A DNA stretch of 64,000 nucleotides. Origin: Mikania micrantha. Taxonomy: Eukaryota; Streptophyta; Magnoliopsida; Asterales; Asteraceae. The stretch spans positions 59,063,001 through 59,127,000 of the forward strand of contig CM018688.1 of NCBI GenBank assembly GCA_009363875.1, in the 5' to 3' direction. A program made the translations under genes and the position numbers. Below, piece by piece: positions 1 through 10,399 of this stretch. The notes below the pieces were generated by a model. It was not told where the DNA came from and searched no databases. It saw only the letters and a program-made list of their open reading frames with translations. The number at the start of each line of letters is the position of its first letter. Position 1 is the first letter of the stretch.

Positions 1-418
1 GATATTTCATGATATCTGGGTAATCAATAACAAGGATTGATCAGTTCTAAGCCATTAATCTGTCTAGGAATCTGTTTTAACGTTATAATCAAAAACATTA
101 ACTATTTGATTAATCCGAGATTATTCTAATTAATAAAGTGTGTTATCAACCTAATATCGGCTTGATGACTTTCAAGACAATGTCTTTGACATTGATCATT
201 TAGAAAGATTTAATCAGTAAGTTAAAACCTAAATAACTAATTAAACATAAATTAATGCAGAATTATACCGGTAGTACCAGTTTGCGAGTGATCTTGCTAC
301 CGTAAGACATCACGTGAGTTCTTATAGCCCTGTTTTAAATGTTTTACCATTATGGGCAGATATGCATGTTATAAAGTTGTTGTATGAAAGTGATTTTAAC
401 CTGATTATGATCAAGTGA

Positions 419-500
419 AGAATGTTTTCAGGTAAAGTATGTTTTCAGATAAAGAATGTTTTTATGTAAAGAATGTTTTGAAATAAATAATGTTTTAAGT
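419..500 (+). repeat. Degenerate ~20-base tandem repeat
   Basis: About four to five tandem copies of a unit reading roughly AAGAATGTTTTCAGGTA. Copies differ by a few bases each. It lies inside the LTR-like fragment just before the hairpin array. Confidence 0.7.
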
Positions 501-860
501 CTCGACTGCGGTTGAGAAGTAAATGATTTTTAAGTCTCGGCCGAGGTCGAGAAGGAAATGTGATTTTGAAGTCTCGGCTGCGGTTGGACAAAAGTTGAGC
601 ACTGCGGTGCGAAGAAAAGTTTATGATTATTATGGTTTAAATGATTTAAACCATGTTATGTATGAATGATGTATGTAAAAAAGTCTTGTACAGGTATGAG
701 CCGTCAACTTCGGTTGATGGTTAAAGAAGTCTTGTGGAAACACGAGCCTGCCGACTGTGTGTCGCCAGTTGAGGAAATCTTATGCATGTATTAGTTATCG
801 ACTTCGGGTTGATAGTTTAAGAGTCTTGTGCTGCACAAGCCTGTTGACTTCGGTCGGCAG
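501..860 (+). other. Array of short tetraloop-type hairpins
   Basis: Around ten short inverted repeats follow one another. Examples: CTCGAC-TGCG-GTTGAG (501-516), CTCGGC-CGAG-GTCGAG (536-551), GCAC-TGCG-GTGC (599-610), CCGTCAAC-TTCG-GTTGATGG (701-720), CTTGTG-GAAA-CACGAG (731-746), TATCGAC-TTCGG-GTTGATA (796-814), CTTGTG-CTG-CACAAG (825-839) and CTGTTGAC-TTCG-GTCGGCAG (841-860). Stem sequences change between units while pairing is kept, and loops are TTCG, TGCG or GAAA. This is read directly; any RNA role is inference. Confidence 0.6.
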
Positions 861-1457
861 TGAAGGCTAAAGTTTCTGTACCGTGTGATTAATGTTATGA
901 TAACATGTGTGTTATGTATGTAATTATGTTGTGTGATGATATGGATGGTTAAAAGATTTATTTAAAACTCTAACTTAGAACTCACCAGCATAAAGCTGAC
1001 TTGTTTTACGTGCATATCAGGTTGAATGGTATTGAGAAAGAATAGCAAGAAAGCTCGAGGCATACCCTGAGAACTACCCTGGCATAAACTGGCTATGTTA
1101 TAGAATTATCTAGACGTGGGTTATGTATGAATGTTTGTCTAGATCTGTATAATATTCTATGTTGTCACCTTAATTTCCGCTGCTATAATAAAGTAATGAT
1201 GGTTAAGGGTTATGGGTTTGATGTTTACCAACCGAGGGGACTCCCGGGATTCGGGGCCTTTCAACATTCTTACTGCAATATATTCACACAAAAATTTTAA
1301 TATAAGAAATTAGGAAATATTTCATTAAAATCATTGTCATACATCAAGATTTATAAGTTCAAGGGCAGTTCCTAAATTTGGATAGCACGACCATAGGATG
1401 TAGTGTAGTCACTTAACGTCCTATTAACAAAATTTGGTGTGCTCATCCCCTATTGTC

Positions 1458-1979
1458 CTAATATATAATATGATACATAACCCATGCAATCGTTAGAACC
1501 ACAGCGAACATGGTCCAGTAAAACCCTAACACCGCAATCTCACGCGTTTCTACATGATATTGGGTGCTCTGTTCCTCGTGGTCCCTAGTATTTTGGTCCA
1601 CAATGACCAGTCCCTGTGTTAACTCTTGCATGAGGCTGATCAGGTCGTCCATTTCCCCTTCTGTTGCCTCTAGCCTGGCCATCATGTGTGCTCTTTCCAC
1701 TTCTTGCTACGCTCGGTAGGCACGCAACTCTTGTTGAATCATTTCCTGGTCAACTACCTGTCTCGGCCTCGAGGGTTCTCCTACCTCAAAGCGGGATGGG
1801 GGTGGTGGCACGGCTATTTCTGGCACAGGTGGATTTGCAGCCCTTGGCTGACTGGACACCTCATCATCAGTATCCGGGTACTCGATTGGGATATAACTTC
1901 CCAGATCTGTTTCTTCCGTAGTGGTTAAATCCACATGCAATTTTCCGTCATAGTTGTATTCTTTAACCATTTTCTGCAT
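1458..1979 (-). pseudogene. Small non-gag ORF of element G, with in-frame TAG
   Basis: Reading away from the minus-strand primer site at 2096-2081, the first reading frame starts at ATG 1979 (or ATG 1970). It runs in one frame to 1458, broken by a single TAG at 1709-1707. The product would be about 173 residues: an acidic N-terminus, a proline-rich middle (VPPPPS), a glutamate/glutamine-rich stretch likely to form a coiled coil (around ELRAYRA and LISLMQELTQ), then one hydrophobic segment close to the C-terminus (WTMFAVVLTIAWVMY). It has no Retrotrans_gag-like region, CCHC knuckle, protease or RT. The position is where gag should lie. I do not recognise the family. A membrane-anchored coiled-coil protein is an inference from composition only. 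Confidence 0.5.
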
Positions 1980-2080
1980 CACATACGTTAGAATGATCAA
2001 ATATATATAAGCAAATACACACGAGCATTTAGTTATAGTCTAGGTATATTCTATGTATTCCCTAGTTCCCTATAACCATT

Positions 2081-2096
2081 GGCTCTGATACCAATC
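2081..2096 (-). other. Primer-binding site of element G (tRNA-iMet)
   Basis: Read on the minus strand, TTGGTATCAGAGCC follows directly after the LTR end GGTGTGACA, the same arrangement as in elements A (16722) and C (50960). It fixes element G as a minus-strand LTR retrotransposon whose body extends towards lower coordinates. Confidence 0.85.
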
Positions 2097-3029
2097 TGTC
2101 ACACCCCCGCCGATGGCGGAATCACGGGCGGTGAGACGATGTGGAAATCAAGAGTCTTATGGTTTATAAAAATGCTAAAACATCAATTCATCATTTAAAA
2201 TAAACAACCAACAACAAATGTTTTAAAGTATCTATTACAACACTTAGAGATTCTCAAAAGATTATGGCATATAACATCTAGGCTTTAATAATGAATCTTC
2301 GTGAGTAATATTCAAAAACATGCACCAACCTCAGGTTTTGATTTAATGACCTAAAAAGCATGAGAAAAATAGTCAACAAAATGTTGGTGAGTCACACAAG
2401 TTTAGGACTCGATAAAATCAATCCTTGGGTTCATCTCCCCAAGAGTTATGCTATCTGTAAATCATTTTATATGTTATTCACAAGTAAGTAAGGATGCAAT
2501 TTACATAAGACCACAACCAAACCTATGACTGATTGCCCTTGTGTTATGGTCTCATGATCACCAAACTCATCCTGAGTTCAAAGTATACAATAGAGTTACA
2601 CATATTCATCCACCGTATAGGCCTCATTGGGTGACTGTAGATAGCAAGACCACCCGATAGGTGAATGGGCTGTCAACCAAGATAGTACTATCCAATATAT
2701 CCCCTGGCTCATACTCATGAGTTAATGGTTGTGTCTAGGCATAAATAAAGGGACCTACAATAGAATAACAAACCTTATGAAATCTACATCCAACAAACTC
2801 ACGTTTTAACAATAACATATATAGCATAAAGTCATAAAAAGTTTAAGTATCACGCTTTTCACCCCAAAGAATAAAATAGTATGAAAGGGGTTGTGAAACT
2901 CACAGTCAAGTTGTGATGATAAACTGATATTCAGAGGTGCGGTAGGGCATCACTACACAATCCCTACAATATTCCAAGTTCTATATCAACATTCATGTTC
3001 TTGGGAATTCTAGTCATCCCATGTGTTTG
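2097..3029 (-). repeat. LTR of element G (5' LTR, minus strand), split by CACTA
   Basis: On the plus strand it opens with TGTCACACCC, the complement of the GGGTGTGACA terminus shared by the Tekay-type LTRs here. It contains the GTGAGT...GTTTAG and GTGAAACTCAC blocks that also occur in LTR F (around 61795 and 62250). The CACTA element interrupts it at 3030, and it presumably resumes at 5273; its outer end is not clear. A TATA-like string on the minus strand (complement of TATTTATAGG, near 5320) could be its promoter if the LTR continues there. Confidence 0.6.
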
Positions 3030-3042
3030 CACTACTACAAAA
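3030..3042 (+). repeat. CACTA left terminal inverted repeat
   Basis: CACTACTACAAAA, matching the inverted complement of 5260-5272. Direct repeats of the TTTGCGAC core begin within 20 bases of it. Confidence 0.9.
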
Positions 3043-3482
3043 CTGGGTATTTGCGACGAAATTTGCGACAGGAAAAAATTGGTCGTAAATTTTCTGATTG
3101 GTTTGCTACCAAAAGAAAATTGTCGTAAATTTAGCGACCAGCCTGAGAACTGTCGCAAACTCGTCGCAAAATTTGCGACTAAATATTTTTGGTTGCAAAA
3201 AAGTCTCAAAAGTAAAAAAAATAAAATTACAAATAAATAAAAAAATTCAGTGGTAAAACGGTCGCAAAAGTTTCATCGCAAACCCGTCGTAAATTTCACG
3301 TCGCGAAACAGTCGTAGAATTCATGAAATTTATGTTATGGTAGCAAAACGGTCGAAAAATTATAGTCGCAAAATGGTCGCAAAATGCTGGTTGTAAAATA
3401 GTTCAAAAAATATCACACATAAAGAGGTCGGAGTGTTCAACTTTTTATATCTCGTCTCCGTTTGTCCCCCCAAACACCGTCG

Positions 3483-3587
3483 GCGAGAAATCAGGAAAAC
3501 GATCGGAAAATGCAGTCCGCCGAGCAACTGGTACTCGATCTCAGCAGTCCCGATCTTCGCGAAAACGCACTTCTTGAACTCTCCAAG
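3483..3587 (+). pseudogene. Captured exon 1 of CAF40/NOT9 (CCR4-NOT subunit) gene
   Basis: The frame through ATG 3510 reads MQSAEQLVLDLSSPDLREN and continues with ALLELSK. This is the start of the conserved armadillo-repeat core of the CAF40/NOT9 (RQCD1-like) subunit of the CCR4-NOT deadenylase. Upstream in the same frame come residues NDRK, as in plant homologues. The match stops exactly at AAG|GTACGC (GT at 3588-3589), a plausible splice donor, and the next exon is absent. AT-rich DNA after it may be captured intron. Only about 26 of roughly 300 residues remain, so no functional product is expected. This is transposon capture of a host gene fragment; identification rests on recognition of the family motif. 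Confidence 0.8.
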
Positions 3588-4599
3588 GTACGCGTGCTTT
3601 GTTCACTTCTATTGCGGTGAATAGATGTTCCTGTTATTCAATCTTTTAGGAATCATATCGATGAATTAGGGAAGATATTATGTGATTTTACATCTTTTCA
3701 CTCATTTTAACTCAAAATCATCACAAACATTGAAGAATCGCAACTTTGCAGGTTCGTTTTTGCTCCTAATTCGATCGTTGCGGTCTATTCGTTGTTCGAA
3801 ATCGGAGCTTCTGTTTGGCAGATCTACAGCGGTTGCATCGTTTTCCCTGAGTTTTCTCAATCTGGTTCGATTTCGGCCACTATCAGGTTCTTGTTTCTTA
3901 AAACTTTCTCCTCGATTCATAGGTTTAGAGGTTTGGGAATGAAATTGCTGAACAATGGATTTCATATCTGCTTAGCAAATAGAACGCACCAAAAAGCAAC
4001 ACTATTGCACCATTTTTAACGAAGTAGGGAGGGAACCAGTTATGTAGTTCTAGGCCTATTGTTAATAGCAGGGAATTCTACCTCAATTTTAGATGGAATA
4101 TTACCTAACGCGTGAACATCAAAATAGCAATCATACTAGCAATCATAATTTTTTAACGAAATTTATGAACTGGACAAATTTTAGAGAGTTTGGGAGGTGT
4201 AGGAGGCATCTCCATTTACATATTATCAAAGAGAGGTTAGCTGATAATTGCATGAGAATGTTCTATAAAAAAATGGACTTGTTCTTAAGACTAGGAACCA
4301 ATAATGTATACAGGTTGAAGAGTTATTTTAAGCTTGAGATTAAAGGACAAAGGAGCTCGAATTGTTGTCATATGTGCAAGTTGTGTGACCTCGACAGTGA
4401 ACTACATATTAAACTTCCGATCAACTGGGATTTAGTTTATAATGTGTTTAATACTTGACTATTTTGCTTGGCAACCTGTAATTAACACATTGAGGGAGTG
4501 GAATAAACCATGATTGGTTATCCTAAACTTATGGGTGTACTAGCGTATTTGAGTTTTAATATTTATTTGCTAATTGGAGTATATGTTTTTTGATTGTAG

Positions 4600-4719
4600 A
4601 TGCAAAGGTTAAACAAAATTATAGAGGAGTTGGTGAAAGAAAAAGAAAAAGAAAATGAAAAGGCCGAGAAAGAGGCTATGCTTGAGAGGATGTTTGAATG
4701 CCTAGTTAAAACAAATTAG
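4600..4719 (+). pseudogene. Transposase-like C-terminal exon (Ptta/En/Spm type), fragment
   Basis: A 39-codon frame begins directly after a plausible splice acceptor (TTGATTGTAG at 4590-4599) and ends in TAG at 4717-4719. It encodes a charged Lys/Glu-rich helix (ELVKEKEKENEKAEKEAML). Short charged coiled-coil tails like this end the plant Ptta/En/Spm-type transposase proteins encoded by CACTA elements. No catalytic region is present. Family assignment is tentative; a chance charged ORF is possible. Confidence 0.35.
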
Positions 4720-5259
4720 ATGTTTGATGCTTTTGGATATTTTATGTTTTTGGACATTTGATGCTTTTGGATATTTAATGTTTATAAAGTAGGTTCTATT
4801 TAAAAATTTGAAAATTATTTGCAGGTTTTATTATCTTTTTACGTATATGTTTATTTTGTAAAATGGCTTAAAAATGGTCGCAAATTCGTCGCAAACACTT
4901 CGCAAGCGCCTTAGTTGCAAAGTCGTTGCAAATTTCTCGTCGCAAGATAGTCGCAAAAAACCCGTCGCAAAATGATTGTAAAAATCTTGTCGGAAAACAG
5001 TCGCAAAAAACTCGTCGCAAATCCATCGCAAAAACTGATCGCAAACCCGTCGCAAAAATCATGTCGCTAATCCGTCGCATTAATTGCGACCAGAATATCC
5101 GTTGCTAAAACCGGTCGCAAAATACTTGCCCGTCGCAATTGTGGTCGCAAAAAAGTATTAGCTACGAAGGTTTTTGTGACAGCTATGTTGGTAGCAAAGT
5201 AGTTGCAAAAGGTTATTTGAGACTACTTTGCGACCGAAAATTTTGTTGCAAATACCCAA

Positions 5260-5272
5260 TTTTGTAGTAGTG
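5260..5272 (-). repeat. CACTA right terminal inverted repeat
   Basis: TTTTGTAGTAGTG, the inverted complement of the left end at 3030-3042, followed outside by AATTGTAT. Confidence 0.9.
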
Positions 5273-7570
5273 AATTGTATCACATTTTTATGTTTCTTGA
5301 ATCCTTTTATTATATCAAAAGATATTTATAGGTTAATATAAATGTTTCTTTTATGGTTTGATATTATAGGTACAATCTCCCAAACTTAAATCACCAAACG
5401 CCGTTCCTTGGCCTAGACTTGGTTTTCAAAGATTAACTCATCATATTTTGATTACTTATTACAATGTACTTGTAGGCTTTTTATTATTTAGCCTATACAA
5501 GATGTGTCACCTTGATCTTTTAAGGTTCATTTTAATTCTTTAAATTAAAACTAATCCCATCGATTCTTGTCGTATAGTATCGGTTTTTATTGTATTCAAA
5601 AATGGTTCTTAAATCTCAACATAATATAAAACTTATGCAAAATAATTGTGCACATAATACCTCTCATGTCTATTATACTTGGCTCCTTCCCCTCCCCCCC
5701 TTTTGATTATATTTGTAGAGCATATATACTTGGTGTGTTCAGGTTATGTTTTTCACGTGGCCTAGTCTTTCATAAGGGTCGAATAAGAGGTTTTAGTCCC
5801 CTTATCTGCCCATGCATGCATATTAGAATTTTAGACACATTTTTATAGTTATCAGCTACGTGAGACCTACCCCTCTTGAAGGGAGTAAGTTAGTTTTCAA
5901 ATGTGCATGTGCATTTCAAATAGTCATGGGTGTGTGTAGTTCTATGTTAAACACGTTTTCTTTTTAAATCTAGGAAATGTTTTTATCTTACAATGACCCA
6001 TGCATGTACACATGCATGGCCGTAGCTGATAAGATTGAGTTTAGGGAGATAACCATGAATTACGTTAATCCCTTCTTTCTTTGCTATTTGATGTTGGTTT
6101 ATAAGATAGTTAGTTCTTGGATACCTCAACCCACGATTTAAAGGGAAATAACATGGAGTGAATTGAGTTCTTTTCCTTGAACCTGATTGGATAAGTTTGT
6201 ATTTATACATCATATAAACGTTTGTTCCCACTGTCGTTCCAGAAAACAAGATTAACCGCTCAACAACCTATTAGCCTGGATTTCATATATCAGAATTCAG
6301 AGATTTTAGACTTCTAGTGTTATTTAACTTTTAGCTTAAATAACATACTGGGCTCACGTTATTAGGTTGGTTCAGCTATAGTGTAACTAATTAATTAACA
6401 TTGGGCTTTTGTTGTTGGGCTTGTAGTATGCCAATACGGTATGAAATAATCATAAGTTTATAACTGCTGGAAACAAGAAATGAATTACACTTTTTTTCTT
6501 GGCTTTTGAAGAACAGATGAGTACATACAATTTTCTTCTTCCAAAAGAACATCAAATCACAAAAACTTTAAATATCAAGTTCTATAAACCAGATATCTTT
6601 GTTTATTACGATAACTATTGTGCATAACCCACAAATAGGTTTTAGTGGGCCAACCACGACCTGGTTCCTTGGCAACGTACCACCGACCCAAATGCTTGCA
6701 ACCGCGCTTTGTCTGTTCCTCATGTTTAGTCGGAGATTGGGGGATCCGGGAGTTTATCTCGTAAGTGGGTTCAAAGTCAATAAAAAATAAAATTGGTTTA
6801 TCTGATATTTCTAAATGGATTAGATATATTCCAAGAATTGTGTTCATAAATATCAAATTCATGTTTCAGGTTTGATTCTATTGTTAATTGTTCAACTGAT
6901 TGCTTTCAAATTTGATAGTGTAATTAATGATTCTACTTGAATTCTTTAATATAGGTAAATCTATTTTGGTTATACACAGTTTGCGGTTCTGTTGGAACTT
7001 TATCGTAAACCTAATTTTGTTTCTCTAAATTGGGTTGGAAACTTGGAATCTGTAAATTGGGTTCTTGCAATTTGGTACCAAAATAAAAATGTTTCCGTTC
7101 CAGTTTCTCCAAATAATCGGTTTTTATAATATTCATGAAACTGTGGAACTAATTTTAAAAATGTTTATACTCTATCAAAGTGAATATTTCCGGTCTATTT
7201 TATTAAAGCATAAACATGAATTTGGCTTTCAACAACTTCATTCATGTTTTTAAATTGATCTGATTGTGAAATTATTGAGTATAATAATGGGTTTGTGAAA
7301 TTACAAGATCTTAAAATATGATGCCAAATATTTGAGATACTGAAGTTTTAAACATGGGATCCATAAATTTGGGATACAAAAAGTTTAGATGCTGAAATTT
7401 GAGACACCGGATTTTAAGACCTTGAAATTGTTTAAAACAACCCTAATTCACGTAAAAAATTTCAAAGTACTTTTAAGCATACCTGAATTTAATTTATTGA
7501 AATCGGATTTTTATTCTAAGGATTGGGTTAACGAGTAAATAATATATTAATTTGGTTATTTCTTATATAT
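5273..7570. other. Unassigned AT-rich DNA, probably remainder of LTR G plus old relics
   Basis: No gene can be supported across these 2.3 kb. The first part may be the rest of the G LTR. A minus-strand frame at 6862-6575 (95 codons) has no recognisable motif. No tRNA, rRNA or tandem array is visible. The right edge, TATAT at 7566-7570, is the target duplication of the next element. Confidence 0.5.
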
Positions 7571-7863
7571 TGTTAGCCTTAATTGTTTAACCCAAGGTTG
7601 AGAAAGTTAATGGGTCATTTGGGTCAATAGTTTAAAGTATGTTTTATTTATATTGTGTAATATATAATTAGTTTAGGGGTATTATTTGTCAATACTTAAA
7701 ATTATTAACTGTGGTTAGGTTATATAAACCACACATGGGTTGTTTGTAAATTGTTCGAACATATTGAAAGAAAGTATACGTTTTGACTTTGTTCTTCTTC
7801 TTTGTATCTTGATTTATTGAATATGGTTGCAAGATAATTTATATAGTTTCCTGTGATTCATCA
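7571..7863 (+). repeat. 5' LTR of the 2.7-kb non-autonomous element
   Basis: It is 293 bp, TG...CA, followed by TT and the primer site. A TATA-like stretch (GGTTATATAAACC, near 7720) lies about 150 bases into the LTR, suiting a U3 promoter. Confidence 0.92.
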
Positions 7864-8625
7864 TTTGGTATCAGAGCCGAAGGCTCCAATCAATACCAAA
7901 ACAGAGAATCACAAATTGATTATTGATTTTGACTAAAATAAGTCAAATAATTTGAGACCCTATGTCTCTCGGCCAAATAAAAGCCCCGTCTCCTTTTTGA
8001 TCGCAAATCCAAAGAAACATAAAACCAAGGCCTCAATTGCCTTTAATCTTATTTTGAAAAATTAACACAAGCAATCCTTAATAACATATTGTGATCAGCC
8101 TTTTGAGGCTCTGTTATAAAATCAAAAATACGATTCATTTTGACCAGAAAAAAGGTCAAAATTGAATCCCTATTTTGTTCGATCTTCTGCTGTCAATGTT
8201 AGACCCACAAATCACAATTTGTGCTTTGAATAGAATTTGTAAGAACGAGACAGAAACACCCTCAGTGATGTTTTTGTGCAACAATTTGATCAAACAACAC
8301 CGTTAACCGATTCTAATTTTCGATCAAAAAGAACGAAATCGAACCCACAGTGGTTCGGTATATTGCACGTCAATATACACAACAAAATTTAGTCTTTACC
8401 TTGAACGGTTCCCAAATCTGGATTCGCAATCACCCTCAGTGATGACTACGATCTTTAATCTCAATTTAATCGCTTGTATTGTTGTTAATCGGAAGAACAA
8501 AAAAAATCCGGCGCTTATGTTAATCTTCGATCTTTGATTTCTTGATTTCTGGGTGTTTCTTTGTATTATAATTCCCAATTCCAACCGAAGCAAAAGGCTG
8601 CGTTTGGATTGTTTTCTCAAAGATT

Positions 8626-8910
8626 GATCATCACAGAGGGTGATTGAAAACAGATTTGAGTGATTCTGATCAAAGCAAGAGGCCGCGATTGGAATTCGTT
8701 TTTCAATTCAAATCAAAGCAAGAGGCTGCGATTGAAATACTTTTCTTGGAGAACGATGAGAGAGGGTGATTGAAATTCAATTTGTGTAATTCTGATCAAA
8801 GCAAGAGGCTGCGATTGGAGGGAGTTTGTTTGGGAAGTTGATCATCAAGAGGTTGATTGAACTTTGTTTTATTTCTTTTTTCAAATTTGACACCACAGAG
8901 GGTGTTTGTT
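8626..8910 (+). repeat. Interspersed internal repeats of the 2.7-kb element
   Basis: The string GATCAAAGCAAGAGGCTGCG with small changes occurs three times (near 8670, 8712 and 8796). CAGAGGGTGATTGAA-like strings occur near 8635, 8765, 8845 and 8896, alternating with it. The array is non-coding and accounts for much of the interior. Confidence 0.7.
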
Positions 8911-10005
8911 GACAAATTCGGTCACAAATCAAGAGGGTTTGGAGCTGTGCTGTCCTTATACTAACATCGATCGCATCAAAAGGATGGATGATTGTTGTCT
9001 CGGTTAGAATCGGTCTCAAATATGATAAGTTTGAGGGCTGCTCGTAAATTAGAAAAAATTGTTTTTTGTGTTATTGACGTGTGTTCTTATTTGGCAAAAT
9101 CAGAAGGATGTTTGCTGTTGCTATTTCATCGAAATTAAGAAGCAAAAATTTGTGTTGCTGTTTTGATTGAAAGTCGCCCTGGTGAGGACAAAAAGCATAT
9201 TTGTTGGTTGTATAAATTTCTGAATCAAAGAATTTGTGGGGCTGGTTTTTTGGTTTGAATTGCTACAAATTCAAAGAAAAAAAAAAGGGTCTATTTTGTT
9301 TTTGGTGCTAACTAGAAATCAAGAAAGGGTCTGCATGGTGATATAAAAGTCAATATGTTTGATTTTTATTCCAAGTTTCAATCACAAAATTGAAGTGGGT
9401 TGTCATGAGTCAAATGTTGCTTGTTCTGTTCAAACAACATAGAAGAGTTAAAGTTTATATTGTTCAATTTGCACCAAAAAAAATCAAAGTCAACATAAAG
9501 GTGTTTCAGTGTTGTAATTTCAGTCCCAAAAGATTTGATTTGTGTTATGAGGCTGGACAAATTCAGAAAGTTGGAGTATGTGTTGCTATGTTTGATTGTT
9601 GGCTGTACAGATTCTAGAATAGCCATGAGGGCTTGTTTATTTTTTAATTAAGTTTGTTTCATCTCAAGAAGAAAAGAAGCCGTGAGGGTTGTGTGTGTGA
9701 GTGTTATGCGAGATGATTTGAACCGTAATGGGTTTTTTGCAAATCCGGGAGAAGGCACTTCGTGTTTAGAGTTATGGAAAATCCATGAGGGATTAGTTGG
9801 CCATGGTTGAAAGCAATAATGGTTCAAGAGGACCAAGAGAAAGATTGTTCAGTTTAAACACGTTTGATTCTCTAGTTTTGCATTGGATTCGTGTATAAGA
9901 AGTAGAGAGTATGGAAGGCATCAAGCATAGAAGATTTCAAGACAAGAACAAGTGAATGTGCAAGAAGTGAAGACTCAAACTTGGATTAACAATTAGGGGG
10001 GTGAA

Positions 10006-10298
10006 TGTTAGCCTTAATTGTTTAACCCAAGGTTGAGAAAGTTAATGGGTCATTTGGGTCAATAGTTTAAAGTATGTTTTATTTATATTGTGTAATATAT
10101 AATTAGTTTAGGGGTATTATTTGTCAATACTTAAAGTTATTAACTGTGGTTAGGTTATATAAACCACACATGGGTTGTCTGTAAATTGTTCGAACATATT
10201 GAAAGAAAGTATACGTTTTGACTTTGTTCTTCTTCTTTGTATCTTGATTTATTGAGTATGGTTGCAAGATAATTTATATAGTTTCCTGTGATTCATCA
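10006..10298 (+). repeat. 3' LTR of the 2.7-kb non-autonomous element
   Basis: Same length as the 5' LTR, preceded by the purine tract AATTAGGGGGGTGAA. Differences I saw: A/G in ACTTAAAATT, T/C in GGTTGTTTG, A/G in TTGAATATGG. Confidence 0.92.
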
Positions 10299-10399
10299 TA
10301 TATTTGGGTTGGTAATTACTGTTCTAATTGAAAATTCTAGCTTCTAGTTTCTGGTTTTAATTGGTTAAGAATGACAAGTGTTGAATCCGTTTGTGATGT

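Larger units (their letters stand above)
1..1264 (+). repeat. Plus-strand LTR-like fragment, left end outside window
   Basis: No protein is coded here. The block around 975-1020 (GAACTCACCAGC, then a pyrimidine stretch and CAGGT) resembles the block about 400 bases before the end of the Tekay-type LTRs elsewhere in the window (for example 16321-16375), in the same orientation. The segment also holds a degenerate 20-base repeat and an array of small hairpins, both listed separately. It stops being LTR-like near 1264, where the GC-rich stretch 1236-1255 ends. No matching partner LTR, primer site or target duplication is visible, so it is a truncated LTR of uncertain family. Confidence 0.5.
3030..5272 (+). 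mobile_element. Non-autonomous CACTA (En/Spm-type) DNA transposon
   Basis: The left end reads CACTACTACAAAA followed by CTGGGTATTTGCGAC. The right end is its inverted complement, identical for the first 13 bases and nearly so for about 25. Both subterminal regions (about 3045-3420 and 4870-5250) are packed with GTCGCAAA/TTTGCGAC motifs in both orientations, as expected for transposase-binding repeats of this superfamily. At 2243 bp it is too short for a full TNP2-type transposase and none is seen. The 3-base flanks (TTG and AAT) do not match exactly, although TTG occurs two bases further right. It carries a captured host exon and a short transposase-like tail. An ORF at 4093-4458 (121 codons) is unrecognised. 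Confidence 0.85.
7571..10298 (+). mobile_element. Complete non-autonomous LTR retrotransposon without gag or pol
   Basis: Two 293-bp LTRs (7571-7863 and 10006-10298) both begin TGTTAGCC and end GATTCATCA. They differ at about three positions. Exact 5-base duplications TATAT flank the element (7566-7570 and 10299-10303). A primer site TGGTATCAGAGC (7866-7877) and polypurine tract (9991-10005) are correctly placed. The 2142-bp interior codes for no gag, protease, RT or integrase: only short frames in all directions. It is therefore mobilised in trans. The short LTR and iMet primer suggest a copia-type parent. It is larger than classic TRIM elements and smaller than classic LARDs. The roughly 1% LTR divergence points to a fairly recent insertion. 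Confidence 0.92.

Noticed and set aside
1664..1928. Two plus-strand frames over element G
   Set aside because: They overlap the better supported minus-strand frame that follows the primer site; shadows.
4093..4458. 121-codon frame inside the CACTA element as a transposase
   Set aside because: No catalytic motif or recognisable domain; low complexity in places. Left unassigned.
6575..6862. Minus-strand 95-codon frame and a plus-strand frame with a faint cytochrome P450-like N-terminal look (FSGPTTTWFLGNV)
   Set aside because: The resemblance is a handful of residues, with no further P450 motif and no splice structure nearby.
7000..7570. A copia 5' LTR upstream of the decayed gag
   Set aside because: Expected by position, but I could not find TG...CA ends, a primer site or a repeat of this sequence elsewhere in the window.
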